A stretch of 64,000 bases of DNA, taken from the NCBI RefSeq assembly GCF_022811605.1, contig NZ_CP094533.1, positions 1,984,001-2,048,000 of the forward strand, written 5' to 3'. The notes below the pieces were generated by a model that saw only the letters and a program-made list of their open reading frames with translations, searched no databases and was not told where the DNA came from. Source of the DNA: Agromyces soli. Lineage in GTDB: Bacteria > Actinomycetota > Actinomycetes > Actinomycetales > Microbacteriaceae. Both the position numbers and the translations under genes were made by a program. This document shows, in pieces, positions 37,729 to 45,803 of the stretch (its first letter is position 1; each line of letters starts with the position of its first letter).

Positions 37729-39558
37729 ATGATGGCGCCGGGCCGGAACGGCCGCATCGTCCGTCGGGCGATCACGCTCGCGATCGCCGTCGGCTTGAGC
37801 CTGGCGATGGCGATCTCCGGATATTGGGCGACGCCGGTCGAGGCGCGTCCGGAGACCTCGTACGCGACGCTGCACGCACTCGTTCCGCTCGTGTTCGCCG
37901 CCTGCGCCGGAGTGGCGTGGGCGATCAGCGAGAGCCGCTGGCCCGCCCGTTTGATGGTCGCGTTCGTCGTGCTCTGGATCCCGCAGTCGATCTACGCCGT
38001 CATCGGCGACCTCGGTTGGCTCTGGCCGATCGTCCGCGGACTCGACTTGAGCTGGGCGGTCGTGACCGGGATCATCGTGCTCATCTATCCCCGCGGCATC
38101 CTGCGTGAGCGCTTCGACCGCTGGGTGGTGGGCATCGCCGCGGTCGCTTCGGTGGTGAATCTCTTCGCCGTGCTGCTGCTGGCCGAGCCCGGTGACGGCG
38201 TGTGCGCCTGCAACGCGCCGAACCCGTACCGTGTGGCCGCGGTGCCGGAGCTCTTCGCCGCGATCGACGTCGGCTACCGGATCATCGGCGTGGGCCTGGC
38301 GCTCGCCATCGCGGTGCGGCTGCTCTTCCGCTGGATGCGGGGCAGCGTGCCGGCGCGGACCGTCGCGTTCCTGATGCCGCTCGCCCTGCTCGCCTGGGCG
38401 ACGACGCTCACCGCGCAGGCGGTGAGCTACGCAGCGGAGGCGCGGGGCGACCAGATGCTCGCGACGATCTCGCTGATCGCGATCGCCTCGATTCCCGTGA
38501 GCTTCGTCGCGGGCGTGGCGCACGCCAGGAACATGCGAGCGCGGGTCGCCGACCTGATGAGGATCACCCGGGAAGGCGCCGACCGAGGGCTCTGGGCCGA
38601 GTCGCTCGCGCGGACGCTGCGGGACGCCTCGGTGCGGGTGTACTGGTGGGATGAAGAGCGTGGGGTGTACGCCGATGCGACCGGCACGCCCATCCCAGAC
38701 GGCGACGCCGATCCGCGGGGGAGCCAGAGCGTGCTCCCGGTCGCCTCGCCGCTCGGCGTGCCGATCGCGCTCATCCGGCATGACCGGGTGCTGACGGACA
38801 ACATGCGCCTGCTCGACGGCGTGTCGAGCGCGCTGCGGCTCTCGGTGGACAACGGCCGCCTCCGCTCCGAGATCGAGCGCACGCTCGCGCACGTTCGCGA
38901 GTCTCGGCAGCGCATCGTCGAGGCGGGGGACGAAGCCAGGCGGCGCATTGAGCGCGACCTGCACGACGGGGCCCAACAGCAGCTCGTGTCCCTCGCCATG
39001 CGGCTGCGGCGGACGTCGGATCAGGCGCGGGATCGGGGCATTCCGGCGATCGCCGACGAGGTGGACGCGGAGATCCTGCTCCTGAACGCCGCGCTGAAAG
39101 AGCTTCGCGAGCTGGCCCAGGGCATCCATCCGAGCCTGCTCGCCCAGGGGGGACTGCCGCTGGCGCTGCCCGAGCTCGCCGGCAGGTGCTCGGTGCCGAC
39201 TGAAGTGCGGGTCGATGTCGCCGGCCGGCTGCCGGAAGTCGTCGAGGCGACCGCCTACTTCGTCGTGGCGGAGGCGCTCGCGAACATCGACAAGCACGCC
39301 AGGGCAACACGAGCATGGATCGACGCGGCGTCGGACGGCGGCGAGCTCCGGCTGGGCGTCCGCGACAACGGCGCGGGAGGCGCCAGGCTCGACGCCGGAA
39401 CCGGCATCGTCGGGGTCGTCGACCGTGTCGAGGCGGTCGGCGGGATCCTCGACCTCGTCAGCGAGCCGGGGCACGGCACGACTCTCGCCGTCCGGCTGCC
39501 GCTCGTCGACGGCGCGAGCGGGCCGCAGCCGCAGCCACCGCAGCCGCACCCGAGCTGA
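37729..39558 (+). CDS. Sensor histidine kinase (HisKA_3/NarX type)
   Basis: Membrane sensor kinase of 609 residues. About eight hydrophobic segments fill residues 10-265, a possible membrane-embedded sensor. A GAF-like stretch (ARTLRDASVRVYWWDEERG) comes next, then the dimerisation/phosphoacceptor box RRRIERDLHDGAQQQLVSLA, in which His in DLHDG is phosphorylated, and an ATPase domain with EALANIDKHARAT, RDNGAGGA and GIVGVVDRVEAVGG. The short C-terminal PQPQPPQP tail runs into the first unit of a tandem repeat, which supplies the stop codon. ATG 37732 is an alternative start. Confidence 0.93.
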   Translation: MMAPGRNGRIVRRAITLAIAVGLSLAMAISGYWATPVEARPETSYATLHALVPLVFAACAGVAWAISESRWPARLMVAFVVLWIPQSIYAVIGDLGWLWPIVRGLDLSWAVVTGIIVLIYPRGILRERFDRWVVGIAAVASVVNLFAVLLLAEPGDGVCACNAPNPYRVAAVPELFAAIDVGYRIIGVGLALAIAVRLLFRWMRGSVPARTVAFLMPLALLAWATTLTAQAVSYAAEARGDQMLATISLIAIASIPVSFVAGVAHARNMRARVADLMRITREGADRGLWAESLARTLRDASVRVYWWDEERGVYADATGTPIPDGDADPRGSQSVLPVASPLGVPIALIRHDRVLTDNMRLLDGVSSALRLSVDNGRLRSEIERTLAHVRESRQRIVEAGDEARRRIERDLHDGAQQQLVSLAMRLRRTSDQARDRGIPAIADEVDAEILLLNAALKELRELAQGIHPSLLAQGGLPLALPELAGRCSVPTEVRVDVAGRLPEVVEATAYFVVAEALANIDKHARATRAWIDAASDGGELRLGVRDNGAGGARLDAGTGIVGVVDRVEAVGGILDLVSEPGHGTTLAVRLPLVDGASGPQPQPPQPHPS

Positions 39559-39771
39559 CACCAGCAAACCGAGCTGACACCAGCAAACCGAGCTGACACC
39601 AGCAAACCGAGCTGACACCAGCAAACCGAGCTGACACCAGCAAACCGAGCTGACACCAGCAAACCGAGCTGACACCGGCAACCGAGCTGACACCGGCAAC
39701 CGAGCCGACACCGGCAACCGAGCTGACACCAGCCACCGAGCTGACACCAGCCACCGAGCTGACACCCGCAG
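39550..39771. repeat. 18/19-bp tandem hairpin repeat array, 12 units
   Basis: Six identical 19-bp units (CCGAGCTGACACCAGCAAA) are followed by six 18-bp variants with CCGGCAA, CAGCCA or CCGCAG endings. Most units contain GCTG-ACAC-CAGC or a close variant, a small 4-bp stem with 4-base loop. The first unit contains the kinase stop codon TGA. There are no spacers, so this is not a CRISPR. The plus strand carries frequent stops, while the minus strand is open in all three frames. Confidence 0.95.
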
Positions 39772-39814
39772 CGGGCCGCCGCCGCCGGCCCGCCCCTCCG
39801 CCGGGGCGGACGCC

Positions 39815-41317
39815 TCAGTCCGGCGCGAACGGGTCGAGCACATCTGCCGGGGTCTTCGACGGCATCGCTCGGGGGCGTTGCCGGGGATCGACCCGCGGTG
39901 GAGGGATCAGCCAGTAGTCGCTTCCTTCGCGACGGACTTCCCAGCCCTCGTTGTGGTAGCGGAGGTGGTCTCGACGGCAGAGCAGGATGCCGTCGGCGAG
40001 ATCGGTGCGGCCGTCGTCGCGACGCCAGTGCGCGATGTGGTGAGCCTCGGTCCACGACGGCGGGCGGTCGCACTCGGGATCGCGGCAGCCACCGTCTCGC
40101 ACCGCCATCGCCGCCTTCTGCGCGTCGCTGAACAGGCGCTCGTCGCGCCCGAGGTCGAGCACCGCCCCGCCGTCGAAGCGAACCGGGAGGTACCCCTCGC
40201 AGAGGCCGGCGGCGGCCGTTGCGAGCGGCACCCGATCGCGGTGGCCCTCGAGGGCGCCGCTGCCTCGGCCGCGCTCGAGCGATGCCGCGTTCACGATGAG
40301 ATGCACCGCGGGCCGGCGCTCGCCGAGGACGCGATGCGGGTTCACCGAGGCGCCGGCGCGCAGCAGCTGCGCGAGCCCCTCGGCGGCGTTGCGCTCGCGG
40401 CTCGTGCGCGCCTCGGCGTATGCGCGCTCGCCGTGGACCGGATGACCGAACGCCCTCCGGACACGCCGATCGAGTCGGCGGGGATGGCTGAGTCGATCGA
40501 AGAGCGCCTTGACCTCGGCGCCGGCGACCGGTTCGAGTTCGAACTCACCGCGGAACATGCCCGATTCGGTCTGCCACATGCGCCAGAACTGCGCACGCCG
40601 CTGGCCCTCCGCGCGACGTTCGACGCCGGCGGGATCGAGGCGGTCGCGCAGGGAGCGCGCCGCTCGTCTCGCCTGCTCGGGGGTGCGAGTGCGGCAGGTC
40701 GCGATGAGTTCGGGGAGTGCCCGGGCGATGCGGACGAAGAGTGCTTCGGCACCCGGCTCGCCGTCGGCAGGGGAAGGGTCGTCGAGCTCGTCGATCGGAC
40801 CGATGCCCCAACGGAGCGCGTCGGCGACGGCGACGGTCAGCTCGCCGCGCGCGACCGCGAGACCGATGGCCGCATGCCAGGGCGCCTCGACGGGCATGGC
40901 GGTGGCAGCGCGCGCGCCACTTCCGTCGAGCACGGCCCCGTTCGTGTCGTCTGCGTCGGCGTCGCCGTCGGGTCGGCCGGGGCCTGCCGAGGCCGCGGCC
41001 TCGGCGGCGATGCGCCCCACTTCGAGCAGCGCCTCCGCCTCGCGCTTCGTGGCCCCGGTGACGTGCTGCACGAGGGCCGTCGTCGTCGCGTGGCCGTCGC
41101 GGCGGGCGAGCCCCTGCGCGCCGAACACGGTTCGCGAGCGACGCGCCGCCTCGGCCGCGGCGAGGGCTTGGAGCCGCTCGACCTCGTGACGGAGCTCGCT
41201 CAGCGCGCGAAGGGTTTCGAGCAGCTCCTGATCGGAGCGCTCGGCCGGGTGCCAGGCCCGGGCCGCCGTGCGCACGGCTTCGCCGAGTTCAGCGAAGGGC
41301 GGGAACGCAGCGGACAT
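39815..41317 (-). CDS. DUF222/HNH endonuclease-domain protein (13E12-repeat family)
   Basis: Protein of 500 residues. The N-terminal ~330 residues are DUF222 (LETLRALSELRHEVERLQAL, then ATTTALVQHVTGATKREAE and the AFFWRMW-type QFWRMWQTESGMFRG). The C-terminal HNH motif lies around residues 415-450: CRDPECDRPPSWTEAHHI, HWRRDDGRTDLADGILLC and RRDHLRYH, with Cys pairs that bind zinc. Many actinobacterial genomes hold many copies of this family; they may be DNA-modifying or selfish genes, but no function is proven. ATG 41317 is the first start compatible with the domain. It converges on the tandem array. Confidence 0.88.
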   Translation of the reverse strand: MSAAFPPFAELGEAVRTAARAWHPAERSDQELLETLRALSELRHEVERLQALAAAEAARRSRTVFGAQGLARRDGHATTTALVQHVTGATKREAEALLEVGRIAAEAAASAGPGRPDGDADADDTNGAVLDGSGARAATAMPVEAPWHAAIGLAVARGELTVAVADALRWGIGPIDELDDPSPADGEPGAEALFVRIARALPELIATCRTRTPEQARRAARSLRDRLDPAGVERRAEGQRRAQFWRMWQTESGMFRGEFELEPVAGAEVKALFDRLSHPRRLDRRVRRAFGHPVHGERAYAEARTSRERNAAEGLAQLLRAGASVNPHRVLGERRPAVHLIVNAASLERGRGSGALEGHRDRVPLATAAAGLCEGYLPVRFDGGAVLDLGRDERLFSDAQKAAMAVRDGGCRDPECDRPPSWTEAHHIAHWRRDDGRTDLADGILLCRRDHLRYHNEGWEVRREGSDYWLIPPPRVDPRQRPRAMPSKTPADVLDPFAPD

Positions 41318-41412
41318 GGGTCCATGCTGCGTCGAGGTGGAGCGGTCGCGAGACGGGGCGACGCGGGTTGGTGGAGGAGGAGGGCGGGTGCCGGGGTGGG
41401 GAGGATGACCGC

Positions 41413-41754
41413 TCAGGCTCGCCAGCGGCAGGCGGCGAGGTCGACGCGGTAGCCGTCGTCGGAGTCGACGGCGATCAGCGGCGTGCCCTCGCGTTCGTAG
41501 TGCGCACGGGCCTCCGCTCCGTGCCCGCTCGGCGGGTGCCCGCCGGCGCGGATGACCCGCCACCACGGAACGGTGCCGCCCGAGAGTGCCATGACGCGCC
41601 CGACGGCGCGAGCCCCGCGGGTGCCGAGGATCGCGGCGACGTCGCCGTAGGTGGCCACGCGGCCGGAGGGGATGTCGGCGACGACGGCGAGCACGGCGTC
41701 GGCGAAGCTGCCGAACGGCTCGCCGGGACCGGGACTCGCCGAGTCAGCGCCCAC
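41413..41754 (-). CDS. Alkyltransferase-like (MGMT-family) protein
   Basis: DNA-binding domain protein of 113 residues related to O6-alkylguanine transferases. [25 protein letters not shown] is the helix-turn-helix with arginine finger, and the active-site region reads [11 protein letters not shown], with Trp-Trp where true transferases have PCHR. It therefore cannot accept an alkyl group and should instead flag alkylated guanine for nucleotide-excision repair, as shown for ATL proteins. GTG 41754 start, two bases after the stop of the acetyltransferase gene, so they are probably cotranscribed. Confidence 0.88.
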   Translation of the reverse strand: MGADSASPGPGEPFGSFADAVLAVVADIPSGRVATYGDVAAILGTRGARAVGRVMALSGGTVPWWRVIRAGGHPPSGHGAEARAHYEREGTPLIAVDSDDGYRVDLAACRWRA

Positions 41755-41756
41755 CG

Positions 41757-42209
41757 TCAGAGCTCGAGCGCCCCGATGACGTCGCCGTAGGCGGTCTCGC
41801 CGACGTCGGTGAAGCCGACCCGGTGGAAGAACGCCTCGGGGCCTTCGTCGCCGGGCTCCCAGAGCACGGTGATGCGGTCGAAGCCGCGCTGCTTGGCCTC
41901 TTCGGCGAGGGCGGTCGCGAGGAAGCGGCCGACGCCCTGGCCCTGCACCTCGGCGTCGACGTTGATGCGCCAGATGCAGGCGCGGAACTCCTCGTGCACG
42001 TTCTCGGGGTCGAAGTTGCCGTGGATGAACCCGACGACCCGGTCGTCGAGCAGCGCGACCCGCTGCCAGGCGGTCTCGGGGTTCACGACGGAGGCCTCGG
42101 CGGAGTAGGTGACGGGGGCGATGAACTGCTCCTGCCCGGGCTTCAGCGACAGCGTGTTGGCCGCGACGATGTTCGAGGCGGACAGGTCTTCAAGTCTCAG
42201 CGCACCCAT
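41757..42209 (-). CDS. GNAT-family N-acetyltransferase
   Basis: Acetyltransferase of 150 residues. The acetyl-CoA loop is [20 protein letters not shown] (Q-x-x-G-x-G). [17 protein letters not shown] and the C-terminal [14 protein letters not shown] resemble diamine/spermidine acetyltransferases of the BltD type, as does the N-terminal [16 protein letters not shown] polyamine or similar amine substrate is plausible but unproven. ATG 42209 is leaderless by the -10 box at 42216-42221. Confidence 0.85.
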   Translation of the reverse strand: MGALRLEDLSASNIVAANTLSLKPGQEQFIAPVTYSAEASVVNPETAWQRVALLDDRVVGFIHGNFDPENVHEEFRACIWRINVDAEVQGQGVGRFLATALAEEAKQRGFDRITVLWEPGDEGPEAFFHRVGFTDVGETAYGDVIGALEL

Positions 42210-42215
42210 GCGAAC

Positions 42216-42221
42216 AGGCTA
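42216..42221 (-). promoter_or_regulatory. -10 box TAGCCT for the acetyltransferase gene (leaderless)
   Basis: On the minus strand TAGCCT ends six bases before the ATG at 42209. Confidence 0.5.
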
Positions 42222-42333
42222 ACGGCTCGCGGGCCGCGCCGGTATCCGCCTCCGGTCGCATCCTCCGCACCCCCGTGGTACCGCGGAACGACGGGGACGG
42301 ATCTCTCGATGTCGAGATATTCGCGCGACACGG

Positions 42334-42339
42334 TAAACT
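42334..42339 (+). promoter_or_regulatory. -10 box TAAACT for icd
   Basis: TAAACT with TCGAGA 16 bases upstream as a weak -35. It leaves an ~80-base leader with AAGGAGA before the TTG start. Confidence 0.45.
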
Positions 42340-42425
42340 GTCCGGCGGCGCGAACTCGCGCCCCGCCGGTTCTCGAGCCCGCACGACGGGCCCGCTTCCC
42401 CGCCCGCATTCAAGGAGACATCCCT

Positions 42426-43643
42426 TTGTCGAAGATCAAGGTTGAAGGCACCGTCGTCGAACTCGACGGCGACGAGATGACGCGCATCATCTGGCAGGCC
42501 ATCAAAGACCAGCTCATCCACCCCTACCTCGATGTGAACCTCGAGTACTACGACCTCTCGATCCAGAAGCGCGACGAGACCGACGACCAGATCACGATCG
42601 ACGCCGCGAACGCCATCAAGGCGCACGGCGTCGGCGTGAAGTGCGCCACCATCACCCCCGACGAGGCCCGCGTCGAGGAGTTCGGCCTGAAGAAGATGTG
42701 GCGGTCGCCGAACGGCACGATCCGCAACATCCTCGGCGGCGTGATCTTCCGCGAGCCGATCATCATCTCGAACATCCCGCGCCTGGTGCCGGGCTGGAAC
42801 AAGCCGATCATCGTCGGCCGCCACGCCTTCGGCGACCAGTACCGCGCCACGGACTTCAAGTTCGAGGGCGAGGGCACGCTCACGATGACCTTCACCCCGA
42901 AGGACGGCTCGGAGCCGCAGTCGTTCGAGGTCTTCCAGGCCCCGGGCGCCGGCGTCGCGATGGGCATGTACAACCTCGACGACTCGATCCGCGACTTCGC
43001 GCGCGCTTCGCTGAACTACGGCCTCTCGCGCAACTACCCGGTCTACCTCTCGACGAAGAACACGATCCTGAAGGCCTACGACGGCCGCTTCAAGGACCTG
43101 TTCCAGGAGGTCTTCGACACCGAGTTCAAGGACGCGTTCGACGCGGCGGGCCTGACCTACGAGCACCGCCTCATCGACGACATGGTCGCCTCCTCGCTGA
43201 AGTGGGAGGGCGGCTACGTCTGGGCGTGCAAGAACTACGACGGCGACGTGCAGTCCGACACGGTCGCGCAGGGCTTCGGCTCGCTCGGCCTCATGACGAG
43301 CGTGCTCACGACGCCCGACGGCAAGATCGTCGAGGCCGAGGCGGCGCACGGCACCGTCACGCGCCACTACCGTCAGCACCAGCAGGGCAAGCCGACCTCG
43401 ACGAACCCGATCGCCTCGATCTACGCCTGGACGCGCGGCCTCGCGCACCGCGGCAAGCTCGACGGCAACCAGGAGCTCATCGACTTCTCGAACACCCTCG
43501 AGGACGTCGTCGTGAAGACGGTCGAGTCGGGCGCCATGACGAAGGACCTCGCGCTCCTCGTCGGCCCGGAGCAGGAGTACCTGACGACCGAGGGCTTCCT
43601 CGACGCGATCGACGCGAACCTGAAGGCGCGCCTCGCGGCCTGA
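42426..43643 (+). CDS. icd: Isocitrate dehydrogenase (NADP+), homodimeric type
   Basis: TCA-cycle oxidation of isocitrate to 2-oxoglutarate; 405 residues. The sequence resembles the eukaryote-like subfamily [22 protein letters not shown] at the N-terminus, [33 protein letters not shown] (substrate Ser and Arg) and [20 protein letters not shown] near the end for NADP binding. The start is TTG 42426, with AAGGAGA about eight bases upstream; the first in-frame ATG comes only inside the conserved DGDEMTR motif. A strong terminator follows. Confidence 0.96.
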   Translation: MSKIKVEGTVVELDGDEMTRIIWQAIKDQLIHPYLDVNLEYYDLSIQKRDETDDQITIDAANAIKAHGVGVKCATITPDEARVEEFGLKKMWRSPNGTIRNILGGVIFREPIIISNIPRLVPGWNKPIIVGRHAFGDQYRATDFKFEGEGTLTMTFTPKDGSEPQSFEVFQAPGAGVAMGMYNLDDSIRDFARASLNYGLSRNYPVYLSTKNTILKAYDGRFKDLFQEVFDTEFKDAFDAAGLTYEHRLIDDMVASSLKWEGGYVWACKNYDGDVQSDTVAQGFGSLGLMTSVLTTPDGKIVEAEAAHGTVTRHYRQHQQGKPTSTNPIASIYAWTRGLAHRGKLDGNQELIDFSNTLEDVVVKTVESGAMTKDLALLVGPEQEYLTTEGFLDAIDANLKARLAA

Positions 43644-43666
43644 TGACGCGGGCCGCGATGCGGCCG

Positions 43667-43706
43667 ACGACGAAGGGCGGATGCTTCGGCATCCGCCCTT
43701 CGTCGT
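43667..43706 (+). terminator. Intrinsic terminator of icd with TTCG tetraloop
   Basis: Perfect 18-bp arms (43667-43684 and 43689-43706) closed by TTCG, 23 bases after the icd stop. Confidence 0.88.
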
Positions 43707-43779
43707 TCCGGTGAGCGGGCGCGCGGGACGGGTGCCCCGCGAGCGGAGCGGATACCGGGCGCGAACGCCGGCCGCGTCG

Positions 43780-43785
43780 TAGGCT
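43780..43785 (+). promoter_or_regulatory. -10 box TAGGCT for the metal ATPase gene
   Basis: TAGGCT lies 43 bases before GTG 43829, leaving a short leader that contains GGGAGGAG. Confidence 0.45.
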
Positions 43786-43828
43786 TGGCCGTGACCGGCG
43801 CGGGGGAGCCGGCGGGAGGAGCGGGCTC

Positions 43829-45721
43829 GTGACACGGATCCTGCGCATCGCCAGGCGGTACTGGGCGGTCACCCTGACGGTGATCGTCGGGCTCACGGGG
43901 CTCGTCCTGTGGGCGGCGGGCGGCGGAGCCGCGGTGCCGTGGCTGTTCAGCGTCTACGCGCTCGCGATCGCGGCCTGGCAGGGCGTGGGCATGGTGCGCG
44001 ACCTGCTCCGCGGCCACTGGGGCCTCGATGTGCTGGCGATCACGGCGATCGTCGCGACGGTGCTCGTCGGCGAGTACATCGCCGCCGTGCTGGTCGTGCT
44101 GATGCTGACCGGCGGCGAGGCGCTGGAGGACTACGCCAATCGCCGAGCGAAGCGCGAGCTCGACGCCCTGCTCACCCGGGCCCCGCAGCAGGCGCACGTG
44201 CGCCGCGACGGCGAGATCGTCGACGTGCCCGCCGACGCGGTGCGGTCGGGCGAGGTGCTGCTCATCCGGCCTTCGGAGCTCGTGCCGGTCGACGCGGTGC
44301 TGCTCTCGCCGGAGACCACGATGGACGAGTCGCAGATCACCGGCGAGAGCGTGCCGGCCGAGAAGCGCTCGGGCGACGCGGTGCTGAGCGGCTCGGTGAA
44401 CGGCAGCGCCGCCGTGGAGGTGCGGGCGACCGCGACCGCGGCCGACAGCCAGTACCAGCAGATCGTCGCGCTCGTCGCCGGGGCCGCCGAGTCGAAGGCG
44501 CCGGTCGTGCGTCTCGCCGACCGCTACGCGGTGCCGTTCACGGTCTTCTCGCTCGCGCTCGGCGGGATCGCCTGGTGGGCCTCGGGCGACCCGGTGCGCT
44601 TCGCCGAGGTGCTTGTGCTCGCGACGCCCTGCCCGCTGCTCATCGCGGCGCCGGTCGCGTTCCTCGGCGGGATGAGCCGGGCTGCGAAGAACGGACTCAT
44701 CGTGAAGTCCGGCGGGGTGCTCGAGCTGCTGGCGAGGGTGCGCACCGCGGTCTTCGACAAGACGGGCACGTTGACGAGCGGCGAGCCGGAGCTCGCGGAG
44801 ATCCGCCCGGAGCCGGGCTTCGACGAGGGCGAACTGCTGCGGCTCGTCGCGAGCGCCGAGCAGTACTCCTCGCACGTGCTGGCCGCCGCGATGCTCCGGG
44901 CGGCCGCCGGGCGCGGCCTCGCGCTCTCCGAGGCGGATCGCGCGGGCGAGACGGCCACGAACGGCGTCGTCGCGACGATCGAGGGGCGCGAGGTCGTGGT
45001 CGGAAAGTTCCGCTTCGTCGCCGAGCACGCGCCGGACGCCCGGCGCACCGAGATCGCCGCCGGTCAGCTCGCCGTCTACGTCGCGGTCGGCGGCCGCTAC
45101 GCGGGGGCGGTGCTCGCCGCGGACCACGTGCGGCCGGATGCCGAGGCCACCCTCGCCGAGCTCCGCCGCCTCGGCGTGGAGGAGACCATGATGCTGACGG
45201 GCGACGCGGAGGCGACCGCCCGGCACATCGCGGAGGAGATCGGCATCACCCGCGTGCATGCCGAGTGCCTGCCCGGCGACAAGGTGCGCGACGTGCAGGC
45301 GGTGGAGCGGCGACCCGTGATGATGGTCGGCGACGGCGTGAACGACGCCCCGGTGCTCGCCGCGGCCGACGTCGGTGTGGCGATGGGTGCGAAGGGCACC
45401 ACGGCGGCGAGCGAATCGGCGAACGTGGTCGTGCTCGTCGACGAGATCTCCCGGGTGGCACGGGCCGTGCGGATCGGGCAGGATACGGTTCGGATCGCCC
45501 TGCAGAGCATCTGGCTCGGCATCCTGGTGAGCGTCGGACTGATGCTCATCGCGGCGTTCGGGGTCATCCCGGCGACGCTCGGTGCGGTGCTGCAGGAGGT
45601 CGTGGATCTCGTGGCGATCCTGGCCGCACTGCGCGCGATCGGGGGCCGGCTGGATCGGCGGGAGGCCGTGCCGAGCGGGACGCGAACGGCGGCGCCGGCG
45701 CCCGAGCCCGAGCGCCGATGA
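43829..45721 (+). CDS. P1B-type metal-transporting ATPase with TPC motif
   Basis: Metal-exporting P-type ATPase of 630 residues without an N-terminal metal-binding domain. The actuator motif is DESQITGESVPAEKRSGD, the membrane metal site LATPCPLLIAAP (~266), the phosphorylated Asp in VFDKTGTLTSGEPE (~310), and the hinge MVGDGVNDAPVLAAADVGVAMG. TPC replaces the CPC of copper and zinc pumps, and the N-domain His-Pro reads SSHVLAA, without the Pro. QEVVDLVAILAALRA in the last helix may supply metal ligands. The transported metal is therefore uncertain. GTG start with GGGAGGAG upstream. Confidence 0.88.
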   Translation: MTRILRIARRYWAVTLTVIVGLTGLVLWAAGGGAAVPWLFSVYALAIAAWQGVGMVRDLLRGHWGLDVLAITAIVATVLVGEYIAAVLVVLMLTGGEALEDYANRRAKRELDALLTRAPQQAHVRRDGEIVDVPADAVRSGEVLLIRPSELVPVDAVLLSPETTMDESQITGESVPAEKRSGDAVLSGSVNGSAAVEVRATATAADSQYQQIVALVAGAAESKAPVVRLADRYAVPFTVFSLALGGIAWWASGDPVRFAEVLVLATPCPLLIAAPVAFLGGMSRAAKNGLIVKSGGVLELLARVRTAVFDKTGTLTSGEPELAEIRPEPGFDEGELLRLVASAEQYSSHVLAAAMLRAAAGRGLALSEADRAGETATNGVVATIEGREVVVGKFRFVAEHAPDARRTEIAAGQLAVYVAVGGRYAGAVLAADHVRPDAEATLAELRRLGVEETMMLTGDAEATARHIAEEIGITRVHAECLPGDKVRDVQAVERRPVMMVGDGVNDAPVLAAADVGVAMGAKGTTAASESANVVVLVDEISRVARAVRIGQDTVRIALQSIWLGILVSVGLMLIAAFGVIPATLGAVLQEVVDLVAILAALRAIGGRLDRREAVPSGTRTAAPAPEPERR

Positions 45722-45780
45722 AGCGCATCACAACTCGGTAACGAGGGGTGCGCATCGGGGATTCCTCTTGCGCGAAGTTT

Positions 45781-45799
45781 GTTCGTAAGCTTTACTAAC
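45781..45799. promoter_or_regulatory. Candidate ROK operator overlapping the amino-sugar operon promoter
   Basis: GTTCGTAAG and TTTACTAAC form an imperfect inverted repeat (7 of 9 pairs match) around one central base. TTGCGC at 45768 with TTTACT 17 bases later could be the promoter, whose start would fall at the GTG 45804, so a bound repressor would block it. The adjacent ROK regulator is the likely ligand. Confidence 0.6.
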
Positions 45800-45803
45800 T
45801 TTC

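Noticed and set aside
39550-39771. Possible CRISPR array
   Set aside because: Units of 18-19 bp follow each other directly without spacers, and no cas gene is nearby.
37471-39843. 790-residue open frame on the minus strand through the kinase gene and the tandem array
   Set aside because: It is the antisense of a clear kinase gene, high in Arg/Pro/Ala, and the array lacks stops in all three minus frames only because of its composition. No domain or ribosome site supports it.
45731-45742. CTCG-GTAA-CGAG hairpin after the metal ATPase gene as terminator
   Set aside because: A 4-bp stem without a T-run is too weak; no clear terminator is assigned there.
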